Shown here: positions 12,491 through 24,754 of the stretch, piece by piece | How the letters are laid out: each line of letters starts with the position of its first letter | How positions within the stretch are numbered: position 1 is the first letter of the stretch | Assembly (NCBI RefSeq): GCF_047948215.1 | Contig: NC_134462.1 | Coordinates: 112,667,937 to 112,731,936 of the forward strand | DNA from: Lycorma delicatula | Lineage: Eukaryota; Arthropoda; Insecta; Hemiptera; Fulgoridae | Length of the DNA: 64,000 bases | Reading direction: 5' to 3' | Notes under the pieces: generated by a model | The model's database searches: none | What the model was told of the DNA's origin: nothing | Seen by the model: only the letters and a program-made list of their open reading frames with translations | Position numbers and translations under genes: made by a program

Positions 12491-14209
12491 ATATAACATT
12501 ACAGCTAAGAGAGCGTCTGCATTTCTGCAGTCTCACTTAACTGTTTTATGATTTGTCAAGAGGTCTGCTTGACTAATCACGAAACAAAAAAATTAAGAAA
12601 ATATATAGCGACGTAAGATACTCGAGTAGCCCCTGACCTTGCTTGTCTGATTGAATTGTGAATTGCTTATGTGGTAACTCTTTGCAGGTTGAGAGCTGAA
12701 TATTTCATTGTGTATATAAAGTGCTATACAGATTAAATTTAAAAAAATTGCCATCTGTTATTGTATCAATTTAAATATTATTACATTGGAAAGTTTCTAT
12801 TCACATTGGTATAAACATAGTCCAAATGTTTAATATAATAAATAATATTTTGTAGTAGCAATTAACGCATTGCTATCATTAATCATTCTACATTATTTTA
12901 TATCAGGAGCTAAACAAAAATAGGTGGGGGTTTAATTAGTATGCACGGCTACTGTTAAACAGTTAATTTTAAAAAATAATTTTTTGTGTTTATGAATTTG
13001 GTATTGAAAATTTTAATAAAAAATAAAAATTAATATAAGGTGACACACAACTTATGTTTTACAACAAAAATCAGTGTAATCATCATAACATAGTTGTGCA
13101 CAACCACAGATAAGAATTGGCATACACAGGAATTATGCAATTGTTTTTATTTAAGTCTTGATACTTAGTTACATGGGAAAAATAGTAATAAAAATGTAAA
13201 CTTAAGTAAAATCAAATATAATACTGCAATACTCGTAGATTAGGAAATCGAGTTAAGTCTACAATAGTACCTGCAAGAGTAATGATAAGTCAAAACCTAT
13301 TACACCACAAAATTTAATAAATTACACATCAAACAAAAACTAAAGATCCTTTATACTGTTTTTAAATTAAATAAATTACACTTATTTTAAATATAAACAA
13401 AACTTAAGCTGAAGCAGTGAGAAAATTTTCAAACAATTTCAATGCTTTTTTACTATGTAAAATTTTGAAGTATGTGAAATTTAAATTAACTTTTTATATA
13501 TAACTGGAAGTTTTATTGAGTTTATTTAAAGAAAAAACAAGTGCGATAATCATTGAATATTTTTCTTCAGCAACTCAGTTTTTTATTAACATTTTGGATT
13601 AAACTTTACGAATGATGTAAAACAACTTTTAGATGTTTTTTTACAGAGAAAATAATTTTAAATCTAGTATACCAAATGATATTATTCAAAATAATTTTTG
13701 TTTTCATTTCACTTCTACTGTAGATGATTTTTACAACTCCTCTAAAAGAATGACCCTTAAAATATGGTTACAACTTACCTTATCTAACTTAACTTACCTT
13801 ATCTAACACACTTGTAAATCAGTTCAACATTGTGTTTGTTGTTATATATCATGATAATTAGTTTTAGCTTACTTTATAATAACTTGTTTTATTTAATAAA
13901 CATCATGGCATTCACACACTTTTAAGAAAAAAGAAAGTTCTACGTAAAATACAATAGCATACAATATCTAAGTTCCTAAAAGAAACCAAAAAAAAATTAT
14001 TTTTAAGAACAGAACAAACTGTATTATTTTTATCAGCTACATCTTTAATTATTGTATATATTATATATTGTAATGTATTTAACATACCACCATCTCTAAT
14101 TTTATCATCAAATCTAATAAATATTTGATCGAACTAGTTCACTAATACTCTCTAATTCCATAATTAACATTACAGAATGTTTAAAAAATACCAGGAAAAA
14201 ATTAAATAC
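12491..14209. other. ASCC3 intron, nothing recognised
   Basis: AT-rich. A less AT-rich stretch at 12600-12700 may be a transposon scrap but could not be assigned. Confidence 0.5.
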
Positions 14210-14455
14210 CTGATCAACTTGTCCTTCATCTAATTCAGGTGTAAGAATTGATGCTAACTGCTTATAAGTGCATTGCATTAGCCCAGGTAGTGTTGCCAAT
14301 TCATGATGTCGTTTAAAAACATATAAATTATGAGGTTCAATATGAGGAAGTGAATTCAATATGAGTAGTTAATGGTGAATCAGTCAACCAACGACCTTGT
14401 ATTATCATCTGCATAATTTGCATTACTGTATAGTCCACATCATTACAGTATATAA
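14210..14455 (-). pseudogene. ASCC3: ASCC3 exon k, 5' part lost and frameshifted
   Basis: Minus-strand homology begins raggedly near TVMQIMQMIIQGRWLTDSPL. An insertion of about 15 nt at 14350-14365, containing a repeat of CTCATATTGAA, then shifts the frame. The correct frame resumes as LPHIEPHNLYVFKRHHE and ends at VDQ with donor GTATTT. The family's residues before this point have no convincing counterpart and no acceptor in the right phase. A fragment of an unrelated repeat-borne gene lies directly beyond (14481-14770), so the exon seems to have been cut by an insertion or rearrangement. Confidence 0.8.
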
Positions 14456-14480
14456 GTTTTTGAACTGAGAGAAGAAATAT

Positions 14481-14770
14481 TCAAATTTTTACTGTCTTAT
14501 CTCAGAAAGCACTTATTTTAGTGTTCAGTTGTAAAAGATGCCAATATTTCTGCTTGATTATTTGATAAATTTAGATCACGAACCAGATCATTTAATTAAA
14601 TAGGGTTCAGTATATCTATTTTCTAAAAAGTTTGGATCACTTTCTTCATCGCCTGATAAGTCAGCACAAGATTTGACATTTTCATCTTCATCTAAGTTCC
14701 ATGTTTGTGGTGGTACTGGAATTGGAAGCTCTTGGCTATGTGGCACTGGCCACATGACAGAGGGAATATC
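14481..14770 (-). pseudogene. fragment of an insect repeat-borne gene of unknown function
   Basis: The minus strand reads ELPIPVPPQTWNLDEDENV, then SGDEESDPNFLENRYTEP, and after frame changes LNDLVRDLNLSNNQAEILAS. This order matches a multicopy, uncharacterised protein seen in many insect genomes (…NDLVRDLxLSKxQAELLxSRLK…). The remnant lacks the downstream body, has stops, and abuts broken ASCC3 exon k. I know the family only as a repeat-associated protein with no established role. Confidence 0.65.
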
Positions 14771-15816
14771 AGGTTATTTAACAGTTCACCTAGTTTTAGC
14801 TGTTATCCCAGATATCTTTATTACACAAAAATAACAGTCTGCGCTAAGATCCTTCAGTTCTCTCCAAACCATTGGAATTGCAAATCGCATGAGATGAGAT
14901 CCATTTAGCCAACCAGTCAACAATGTTACACAAGAAGCACAGCAAATATGAGGAGCCCAAGATTTGTCCTGATTTACATCCTAAGTACCTAAATTACATT
15001 CTTTACCTAATTTACATCCAAAGTACAGTTCATATGACTTTTTTATCAGTGGAGTTATACTTCTTTTCTATGACTTCAATGTTACCTCACCACAGATGTA
15101 GAGAAATTGTTTGTATGATTAATACAACTCTGAGGCATTAATACACTGCAATAAATGATATTGTTTAAAAAGAAATACTTTATAAACACGCTAATTTAAT
15201 AAACATACATTCACTTTACTGAAAAACCTGAAAATACAAAAGCCAACTACAAAACTGAATATTACACATACGAGAACTCGCATTTGAATAAGAATTAAAA
15301 ATATTTCTCAAGTCTGTGCAACAGTTTGTAAGTAAATATAATAATAACAAAAATAATTATTGAGTGAATGATATTTTTGAAGTAAGATGAAAAAAGGAAG
15401 AATGAGTCTTTCTTGTTCGTTTTAATTAGTGTGTAAATAATAAGCAAGATGACTTAATGTCTAATAAATCAATGTGATACAATTAAGGGACTGTAATAAA
15501 TAAACAAAAGCTATTTAGTTGATAATATAATAAAATACGTTCACAAAATGCTATGTGTATGGTGTTCATGCATAATACTACCTGAAAATAAGAAAGTAGT
15601 TACAAAAAACTAAGCCTGATAAAAGAATTTCATATTTGAAATCAGCATGAAAAATACTATAAGAATCAGTTATTCACTCTCATTTAACAAAATCATTGTT
15701 GGATGGTGTAATCTCTATCATAAGACCACAAGATGTGCTTAGAAAAACAAATAAGAAACAGATATTTAACTAAATAATAATATTTACTAAACTGTAAACA
15801 TTTTATAAATACTTAC
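14771..15816. other. ASCC3 intron, nothing further recognised
   Basis: Less AT-rich up to about 15130, perhaps a continuation of the neighbouring repeat. The rest is plain AT-rich sequence. Confidence 0.45.
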
Positions 15817-15985
15817 CTGCAATATTCTGATTGCTTGATCAAGAACAGATTTAAGATCTGTGTAATAATCAGACATAGGTAATGGTAGGCGTGAAAAATG
15901 AGTTTGAAATAACAATAATGCTTTTGTGTGTGGATAATCCATTGTTAATGGGTCTACTGGCAATGGGCAATCCTTGGCCAGTTCA
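15817..15985 (-). CDS. ASCC3: ASCC3 exon j, Sec63-2 helical region
   Basis: Intact 169-nt exon. It completes a Gly codon with exon i, reads ELAKDCPLPVDPLTMDYPHT and continues to DLKSVLDQAIRILQ, followed by a consensus donor GTAAGT. It corresponds to the SPHTKAHLL / VLDQALRVCQ stretch of animal ASCC3. No lesion. Confidence 0.92.
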
Positions 15986-16659
15986 CTGCAGAAAAACAAA
16001 AATCCAAGTAAAAAAATTTTTAAAGTACTGAAGAGACAAACTAGAGATAAATTTGTGAATATTTAGAACAAAAAATATTAGAAATGTTGCTAACACAAAA
16101 TGAAATCAATTAGTAGAACTATATCTAGTAACCAATATGAAACATGCAACTTACATCACCAGAGCAAAAAACAATTAACTATAATTAATTAGTAATGCAA
16201 ATTAATAATAATTATGTAAAATTAGAAGTAAACATAATTTTATACTTAATATGAAAAAAATAAAATAAAAATAGAAACAAAAAGTTGTTCAATAAGAGCT
16301 ACCAGGTATTATCCAGTTATGCTTGTCAAGTGGTAGCACTGTTTGATAGTTGTGTTCCACATATATCATCTTTTAGTTATGCAGTAATACGCAAAAGAAT
16401 AAACACATCCCTACCCGAGTCAGACATTGTATTTTATATTCGTATTGTATTTTTCATACCGTATAAGATTTCAATTCCATATTCATACAAACAAGCTTCA
16501 AGCTTAAAACACATATTACAAAATCACACTTCAGAACTTTGTAATTTTTTTCAGTCCACATAATTTGATAACAGATAATGCCTAATTGCTGGGAGTTAGG
16601 CATCGCATTGTGAATGTTATGTTCACCACTGTTTTTTACATAAATTTAAGAAAACATGA

Positions 16660-17330
16660 TCTGTAAAAGATGTACAGCTTCCTGAGTGTCTTAAAGGGAA
16701 AAATATTGTACTGGTTAATAAAAGTGTTGCTGAAGATCCAAGAATGTTAATTCAAAGCTGTTAGCAGAAATTAGGCACTACCGAGACCACTAAATGATAA
16801 ATTTAAAAAAAATATTTGGCTTTACAATCATACAAGGATCAACTGACACAGTAATTAAGCCCAGGAGACTAAAGATATCATTTGCTAGTTGACTGAATTC
16901 TTGAAAACAAAACAGCTTTCTACAAGAAAATTATTTTTGGTGATGAGCCCATTTTATTAATGAGGATAACTAGCAAAATTGTCGCATTTTGGGCAATGCA
17001 TATCCAGCAAAAATAATGGGCTGAAAGCATTATCAAGTTCTATTTTTTTTTTGAAAATGAAAATGGCTTTCAGAATAGATTAGCATTAATAAATCAATGA
17101 AATTACGACTACTGAGAACAAAGTTCAGATGCATAATTTTCCTTCAAACAGTCATATCAACTGACCTCCAAGATCATACAATTTAACACCACTGTTTCCA
17201 TTTCCTTTGGAATTGTGTGAAAAGTTAAACTCAAAGATGAGTTAACATCTAATTACATAACACTGAACCACAATTGTGCTGAGATGTTACTGAAAATTTT
17301 GATAAAAGGGAGGCCATTTTATGTATCAAT
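16660..17330 (+). mobile_element. IS630/mariner-type DDE transposase remnant
   Basis: Plus-strand frame pieces recall insect IS630-type transposases: KIIFGDE (catalytic FSDE-like motif, about 16930), then after frameshifts FWAMHIQQK, FENENG, and near 16690 LKGKNIVLVNKSVAEDP. Many stops and shifts. The family placement is by wording only. Confidence 0.5.
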
Positions 17331-17336
17331 CATACT

Positions 17337-17935
17337 ACAGAGTGATTTTTTAGTCCTGTTACCCAATTTTAAATGTAATTTAAGAAAGGGAAATTTAGGT
17401 GGAATAAAAAAATATATTTGTTACTTACAAAAGAGATTTAATAAAAAGCTATTACTTACATAATTGTTAAAGAATATGCTCAAAATGCCCACCCCTTGCG
17501 GTTATACACGCACAGACTCTTTTCAGCATATTAGCAGAAACCTTTTTAAGAGTTGCATTGGAAATATTTGTGATTAAGTCTGTAATATTGACTTTAAGTT
17601 CATCAATAGTGTGAGGATTGTTTTTGAAGGCCTCGGACTTAATATAGCCCCACAAAACGTAGTCAGGAGATGTGAGGTCTCCTGACCTCACTATTGGCCT
17701 CCTATTGGAGGCCATAAGTCCTTGCTTATTATTTGATCATCAAAGAACTCTTGCAGAAAATCCATGGTTTCTTGAGACGTGTGGCATGTAGGACGCCGTC
17801 CTGCTGAAACCGGCAATACCGTTCTTGAGGTTCCAGGAGGGACATAAATTGTCCCTCCTGGAACTTCAATACTAGTGATACCAATAGTTAACTTCAATAC
17901 CAGTGAACCAATTTTTATTTTATTTGTACCGAATT
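17337..17935 (-). mobile_element. IS630/mariner-type transposase, C-terminal part
   Basis: Minus strand: the frame at 17691-17897 contains SAGRRPTCHTSQETMDFLQE and FFDDQIISKDLWPP, then passes with one shift to the frame at 17467-17715, SGDLTSPDYVLWGYIKSEAF and …HFEHIL. This is the RSPDLTxxDYFLWGYLK block holding the third acidic residue of DDE transposases, then the usual C-terminus. The 17337 edge (AGAGTGATTTTTTAGTCC) resembles a terminal repeat. The N-terminal half is absent. Confidence 0.75.
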
Positions 17936-19000
17936 ACTTGTTATTCAAAGGGCTTTCCAATGAGGTGTCACAAGCTACATAGTCTCATTTTAAAAAAATT
18001 TTCACAGTTTTAATCCACAGATTATGATTACTTCAAATGGTTTAAGTTATATCACGTAATTTTATAGTTATTTTTGTTGAACTGAAATTTAAAAAAAGTA
18101 CAACCCCAAATGGTTTTTCACACCTACCGAGCGAAGGGGTAGGCGAATTTTAATTTTCTTTTCACCAAAATTCATTATTTTTTTCGGGTTGTCAATTAAT
18201 GTAGTTAAATGTTATCAATGCCATTTAAGATTTTTGAGTTGAGGTAGGTGTAGCAAAGGGCTGGGTTCCAACCCTACAAAAATAATTTTAAAAAAGTTTC
18301 CCCAAGAATGATATACATGCCTACAAACAAAAATACAATGGGACTAATAGCTGTTTAATAAATGCGTTAACTTTTCAAATGAACATCTGGTATATGTGCT
18401 TGTCAAAAACCTTAGATCTAAAATAGTTATCATAGCAACATTTCAAACAAAACAAACATTGTCACAAGCTAAATTAATCCATGAAAACTTAAATATGTTG
18501 TGAATGTAATTTATAGTTAAGTAAATAAGGTAACTAACCTAATAATAGTAAAATTTCTAAAATAAGCAATTACTTAACTGATTACTCATAACAAGTGAAA
18601 TTCAAAGAATAACAAAAAATGTTGAAATATATTCTTATTAAATGAAGCTGAACAGTATTATAATTAAGTATATAAAATAATACAATATTATAAAATATTT
18701 TCAGATTTATATTATACTAGAAATCACTTCCATGCACAGTAGTTTTGTTTGCAAAGTGGACATCCTGATCCTGACATTTTACCATCTAAACAACTTCAGA
18801 TCAGATTTAGTCTGTAGGCAATATACCCTCCACTCTATGAAAATCTGTTGAGATCCACAGTAAAATATGAGCAAGGCATCAGTGCCAATGAGACCAGCAA
18901 AACAATGTAGGTATCAAAACACACCCTTGATGCATTTCAATGTAATTTTTAAAAAAACAAAAGTATTTTAATAAAATAAATAAAAATTCAACTGATTTAC
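17936..19000. other. ASCC3 intron with probable non-coding repeat
   Basis: 17936-18350 is less AT-rich and carries a small hairpin (CCTACCGAGCGAAGGGGTAGG, about 18123), suggesting a non-autonomous element. No ends or coding content could be assigned. The remainder is AT-rich. Confidence 0.4.
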
Positions 19001-19191
19001 CCATTGACTTGATCTTCATTGTGCCTGACGGGAAGTTGACTATATTCAAATGCATTACAAAATTCTTCTAGCAATTGTTCGAGAGTTAGTCACGAGTTTA
19101 AATGTGATCTGAAATGTAGCATTGTTAAATGTGATAAATAATAATATGATGCAATACGACCCATTGATGTAGCAGTCACTCCTCTTCCATC
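19001..19191 (-). pseudogene. ASCC3: ASCC3 exon i with in-frame TGA
   Basis: Start of the second Sec63 module: MGRIASYYYLSHLTMLHF and later LPVRHNEDQVNG, matching ASCC3 in phase. An in-frame TGA at 19090-19092 interrupts it between LNS and LTLEQ. A single C-to-T change from CGA would explain it. Acceptor TTTAG and donor GTAAAT remain, and the end phase fits exon j. Confidence 0.88.
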
Positions 19192-21210
19192 CTAAAAAAA
19201 ATAACACTATAAAAACAAAAATGACAATATTGATAACTACATAAAGATGTTGATCTAACTGAATATTTAATTCGTTTTAATAATGCTATTATAATTATTG
19301 TTATTATTATTACTACTTTATGTGTCTTGGTAATGTCTCTTTTTAAGTTTTATTCATTTTTTCCTCGGATTACTAAAAAGAAAAAACTTTACATACATTA
19401 TAAAGTTTCTTTTTTCATAATTTTATTTATGTGTAACATTATATACACTTTAAATTTTGCTCTTAAGAAATTTCTTCTCAGAAAAAAATTATGAAAAACT
19501 CTAAAATTATAATTTATTAATGAAATTTATAAAACATTATTAATAAACTGCAACAAAATAAATTCAGAAACTGAGGTATCCTGAACTTTTCTTCTACAGA
19601 ATTTGGTCTGAAATGTCATTTAACTTCACTCTAAAAAAGAACTATGGTCTGACTATAAGTTGAGAGAATCTACATAAAATTGCATCCATCTAAGATCTTT
19701 TAATGTATAATAGCCAAGCATTCCTGACAAACAATTTTTAAATAAAAAATCCTATTAATTATAAAATTTTAGTTTATGTTCTAATATTAAATATAAGATC
19801 TCGAAAACCTACTTATGTGGAGCTATAGTTACATCCAACCATGAGAAACCCCAACCAAACAGGATATCAATTTTTATTTATTTATTTATTTGCCACATTT
19901 TATAATACTACATGTACAATAATTAACAATATATTATAATAAGAAAGAAAATAATATTAAAAATAATCTCTTTGACAATATGGGCATTGCCAGTAAAGCA
20001 GACCTTGAGTGCCAGCAACAAGTGTAGTTCAAGTAACAAAAAGAGAAAAACAAGTATCTACTTTAAAAAAGAGGGAAAAATGTTTAATATTGCATATTCA
20101 ATTACTGTTTACATGAAGTACAATGAAAAGAGGTGATTTATGCATTTAATAAAGTAAATCATGTAAATGGATGATATTATAAACTTAAATATTATATCAA
20201 TAATATAAATAAATAATAATAATATAAATATTATATTATATCAAGTGCATAACAAATTGTTCTGGGATAAGATTTATTATATTGTTTTAAATTAAGAAAA
20301 TCGTCTTCTGCACAAAATTAAATCAGTGTGAGGAACATCATAGTTACATTAAGTTCATAAATTATAAGCGGTGTTATAATGAGTATTAAAAATGAAAAAT
20401 GTGTGTACTTTCATTTATATAGATTACCAAATCTTTTAAATAAATTTGTTTGATTGTAATAACATTGTACTCATTAAAATGTTTGTTGCTGGGATAACAT
20501 CTTGGTTTTCCAAGTGCTGCTTTAAATATATTGTTTTGTATTAAAATATTTTATTAAAGTGTATGTTAAAAACACCACCCCATGCTCTTATCTCTCATTG
20601 GAGTATAGATTGTGCATATTCAGAATAAATTTTTTAAATTATATTTTTATATTTCATCCACTGATTTTATAAAATTTAAAAATTAGATATTTTAAGTTTT
20701 GACATAGTTTTGACAAACAAAATGCTTATTTTTATTATTTCATTATTCTTAAAATTTTATAAATATTTTCAATAATGATTTTAGATATTCTTAAAAAAAC
20801 ATTAGCTAATGAGCATTAAAATTAAATTTTTATAAATAAAAACTATATTTAGATGGTATTTTTTTTATTTATTGAATTACATGCAATAAAATTAGCCTCT
20901 TCATAATGGTTCTCTCATTTTAAATATCATAAAAATAGTCTATGTATGTATCTTAGTACAGTTTTTGTTAGCTAATCTTCTTTAAAAACAAAATATTGAC
21001 TTTCGGAGGTAATTATATTGTTAAGTGTTGAAAAAAGTATTTTTCTCTATGTGGCATACATTGGCACAGATGGCTATTCTTATGTCAATGTCTACGAATT
21101 GACAGTGACATTAATTTACCTATAATCTATCTGTGTGATTTCTTATAATTCTAGTACATTAATTAATATATTAATTTAAATATTTCCTGTCTGTAAAATA
21201 ATGTAAATAC
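19192..21210. other. ASCC3 intron, nothing recognised
   Basis: AT-rich. No exon of the family and no transposase motif was seen. Confidence 0.55.
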
Positions 21211-21900
21211 AAGAGGGGCTAATCAGAAAGTAACTTCATATTCGTTACTTAAAAACCAATTTATTACACACAGTACATCTTATAGCTACTTTTCTACATA
21301 ATTGCCATCCAAATTAAGACACTTGTCATATCTGTAAACAAGTTTTTGTATACCCTTGTCACAAAACTCTGCCATCTGTGAATTAAGCCAAGTATTAACA
21401 TCATTTCTCAACTCTTGTCATTTTCAAAACGCTGCTTCCAGTAACCATTTCTTCATTTTCAGATAAAAGTGATAATCACTGGAAGCCAAATCAGGGCTGT
21501 ATGGAGGATGGAGGATGGACTCCCATTTGAAACTGTTGATTTGGCATTGAATGCGTACTGCAGTATGCACTAATGAAGGAAAACGATGCTGAAACTCAGA
21601 ATGCCACTTTGTTTTGTTTAGCCCTTCTCAATTTCTTCAATGTCTCGCAGTAAGTTTCAGTATTAATTGCCATGCCTCTTTTCATAAAATCAACCAAGAT
21701 CACACCTTTATGGCTCCAAAAAACTAATGCAATTAGCCTTTTTGAAGTATGTGTTTCACGGGCCTTTATGGGTCTTCAAGGAGAACTGGTATACCCCCAC
21801 TGCACTGATTAAACTTTTGTTTCCATGTTAAAAATTTAACTCATATCTCATCGCCTGTTACGATGAGGTAAAATAGCGATTTGAAAATGACAGGAGAGTT
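21211..21900 (-). mobile_element. mariner transposon, 3' half
   Basis: The minus strand encodes, with shifts, GDE (about 21860), RLIALVFWSHKGVILVDFM, INTETYCETLKKLRRA and, near the end, YDEGIQKLV / YRYDKCLN. These are landmarks of mariner DD34D transposases from the first aspartate region to the C-terminus. The left edge GAGGGGCTAATCAGAAAGTA is a likely terminal repeat. The 5' half is missing. Confidence 0.75.
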
Positions 21901-22971
21901 GATAAACGGATAAAAATAAATAAAATAATAAATAAACCGATAAAAATAAATGAAATAATGGATAACTGAAATGAAATGATAATTAAAATAATGGTTTATT
22001 GCTACAATTTTACAACAAAATGGATTCAGTTTCTTGCTTCAGCTGTGATACTAAATATGAGATTTCCATATAATATATAGCAATATAATATAAGGTTTCC
22101 ATAAATAAGAACTAATAATTATCTGTATCATATTTTAAGGAACATAAACAATTCTAATTAGATCTCAACTAGTGCTTTTCCTACATTTCTTTTTATTTAG
22201 GTAGTACGTAAGTATTTCGTACTACCTCTCTCTTAATGATACAGAATTTTAATATAAATCTGTTATTTTTCATATTAAATTTTCTAAAAAAATCTTTATC
22301 TAGAAAACCTGAATAATGGTAATTAAATCCTAAATATGCATTATATTAGGATAAGTTAATTGAATAGTTTGAAATAAGAATTTTAAAACAATTGGATATC
22401 AGACAATTTTTTTGTAATTCTCAAACAAAACCATCCAACTAAATAAGACTTCATACAACAAATCAGTAAAAAAATGCAATTAGTTGTCATAGTTAAAAAA
22501 TTTTATTATAATAATTTAAATTTCATGTCAAATACAAACATTTACATTCTGCTGTACGAATGTTGCTACAAATAAGCAAACATTTATTAAAATGGTTGCT
22601 ATAAGAGGAGGATTATGATTTGTGACTGCTCAATTTTAATTTTAATCCTTTAGTATATAAAAGGGTTTGACAAAAAAGTGGTATATAATTAAGGTACCAA
22701 AAATTCTGAACTGCTAGAACAAAGAAAACTGGGAGAAATGTTAGTACTTACTACAAATCTTTTAAGTACAAAAAAGTAAATAAAAATGTATATTTAATAA
22801 ATATTTAAATATATATTTTATGTATAAAAATAAAAAAATATATATTTTGCAGAGTAACAACTTATGATATGTTGATTAATCCAACTTCCCTGAAAATATT
22901 AGAAATAAAAATTATAAACATTATTTAATAATATAGCATCTTTTTAAAAAAAGGAATAAGTTTCAACTCAC
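21901..22971. other. ASCC3 region intron, nothing recognised
   Basis: Starts with an ATAAA-rich tandem tract (21903-21990), then plain AT-rich sequence. Confidence 0.5.
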
Positions 22972-23274
22972 CTCTTCAAAATAAATACAATGAGCATCAG
23001 AAAGTGTGTTTAATGATTTTTCAATAAGAGATGATAAAAACATATTAATATCTTTTGGTTCAAGTGTTTCTAAACCATAATAAGATTGATTTTGTAATAA
23101 TCTACGAAAGAAGTAAGTCCATGTCAGATAATCTAATGCTTCTTGACGAGTCTTAATAGATCCAGCAACAATTTCAGCATTTAAATGATCAGGTAAAACA
23201 GAAAGTAAGCTAGATTCAACAGGAAATGGCTCGTATAAAAACTTTTTATAAAAGTTCTTTTTCACATCATGAAC
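22972..23274 (-). CDS. ASCC3: ASCC3 exon h: winged helix of cassette 2
   Basis: Intact 101-codon exon in phase 0 at both ends. It begins VHDVKKNFYKKFLYEPFPVE (end of RecA2/winged helix of the second cassette), continues DHLNAEIVAGSI and ALDYLTWTYFFRR, and ends CIYFEE before GTGAGT. The VHDVKK start distinguishes it from the cassette-1 copy (THDKLS in exon g), so it belongs about 800 residues further along the protein. Confidence 0.94.
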
Positions 23275-24561
23275 CTGCAAAAATTGTAAAACACAGCTAT
23301 TACTACAGTTTTAAAATCAGTGTGTTTTTAATAACTTATTTACTTCTTACACTTTATCAAATAACAAATGTAAACAGCCAATTTCAGGGCTAACATCAAT
23401 CTATTAATAATAACAGATACTACTAACTATTACACAAAATAATAATCAAAGATAAATATAAATAAATAAATCCAATCATAGATATACTTATTTTTAGATA
23501 TTAATAATAACTAAACATGAATATTTTACATAATTTGCATATACTTAAAAAATAAATATTAAAAAAAAATTGAAGGTTACATAAGGAATCTAAATCTCTT
23601 AAGTCCTTTTCACTTAATAATATGGTAATTTGATTAATTATTGATGGTAATTATTAAAGTAATTTATATTATTCCTACCAATAATAAATTTTTTTATATA
23701 TATTTTATAATGGTATATAATACCTATCATAACAATTAACTTCCAGGATCACGTATATATTAAAAAGAAGTTAATCATAACACATTGAAAAAATGTGAAT
23801 ATAAATAATACGATTAAATTAGTGAATTTAAATCTTCATCAAATGTAATACTAATTGTAACTGCAGACAACAAAATGGTGATCAAAAATTCCTTTCTCAA
23901 ATCAAAAAACTAAAGTGGTTTGCTGCTGAAATGGAACATTCGTGATAAATAAACAAGTTATAAGTATTAGTTATGCAATACCAAAATATGTTTGGTTTAT
24001 TTATTTAAAAAAAAGAAGATACAATAAATATGTACACAAATGCAACACTTTGAATGTTAACATTAATATTGTGAAAAATACATAACAGAAAGTTTGTAGA
24101 ATTTCTTTTCTTTAAGACAATGAATATCAAAATCTAAATTTACACTCCTGCTTTTTCAGAATATGAGCACAAAGTATGAATAATAATAACAAGTCCATTT
24201 ATGAGGCAGGCTAACATCACGAAAATTACAAATTCCAGGGATAAATTGGTCTAAGATTAGGCCTAGGCCTACTTGTTACAATACTATATTATAATTTGAA
24301 TAGAATATCTTTCTTAAATGAATAAATAATTACATACTGGAAAAAATTATTAAAAAAAAGCATCAAAAGTATAATTTTTACATAACAAGGAAGACTATAG
24401 AATTGTTGGCATTAGAGAGTTAAATAAATTAATTTTCAGTCCAGATCATTAAAAGCTACTTAAATTTTAAAATTTCTTCATTTAAAACTTTAGAGTGATT
24501 GGCTTATTGCAAGATTATATGAAAATTGTTCAAACATATTATGTGAATATATTTTATAAAT

Positions 24562-24566
<5 letters not shown>
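23275..24566. other. AT-rich DNA at the left side of the inverted block
   Basis: One inversion breakpoint must fall here, between minus-strand exon h and plus-strand exon f. No repeat or transposon end marks it. Confidence 0.5.

Positions 24567-24621
<55 letters not shown>
24567..24621. repeat. (TA)n microsatellite
   Basis: About 27 TA dinucleotides immediately upstream of the polypyrimidine tract of exon f. Confidence 0.95.
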
Positions 24622-24625
<4 letters not shown>

Positions 24626-24648
24626 TCTTTTATTATTTTTTTTTCCAG

Positions 24649-24754
24649 GTCGATGGTTGAGAAATATTTTGGTGAAGGGTTGATAAAAGTTCTAGTTTGT
24701 ACTTCAACATTAGCATGGGGTGTTAACCTTCCTGCTCACGCTGTTATAATTCGG
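24649..24754 (+). CDS. ASCC3: ASCC3 exon f, inverted orientation
   Basis: Plus-strand exon of 106 nt after a long T-rich tract and CCAG. It reads [20 protein letters not shown] and then [15 protein letters not shown], with donor GTCAGT. This is the RecA2 segment (helicase motif V region) that follows exon e in ASCC3. Its first base completes the split Arg codon of exon e. It is intact but on the wrong strand relative to its neighbours. A TA microsatellite lies directly upstream. Confidence 0.93.

Noticed and set aside
16285..16563. 92-codon open frame
   Set aside because: No family resemblance or splice context; likely chance or part of the neighbouring transposon.
19090..19092. TGA read as selenocysteine
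   Set aside because: ASCC3 is not a selenoprotein and other exons carry unrelated lesions.
22972..23274. Assignment to SNRNP200/Brr2 instead of ASCC3
   Set aside because: The exon wording (VHDVKKNFYKKF, LHADQEY in exon l, YIMSDTYLGL in the last exon) fits ASCC3 more closely than Brr2.
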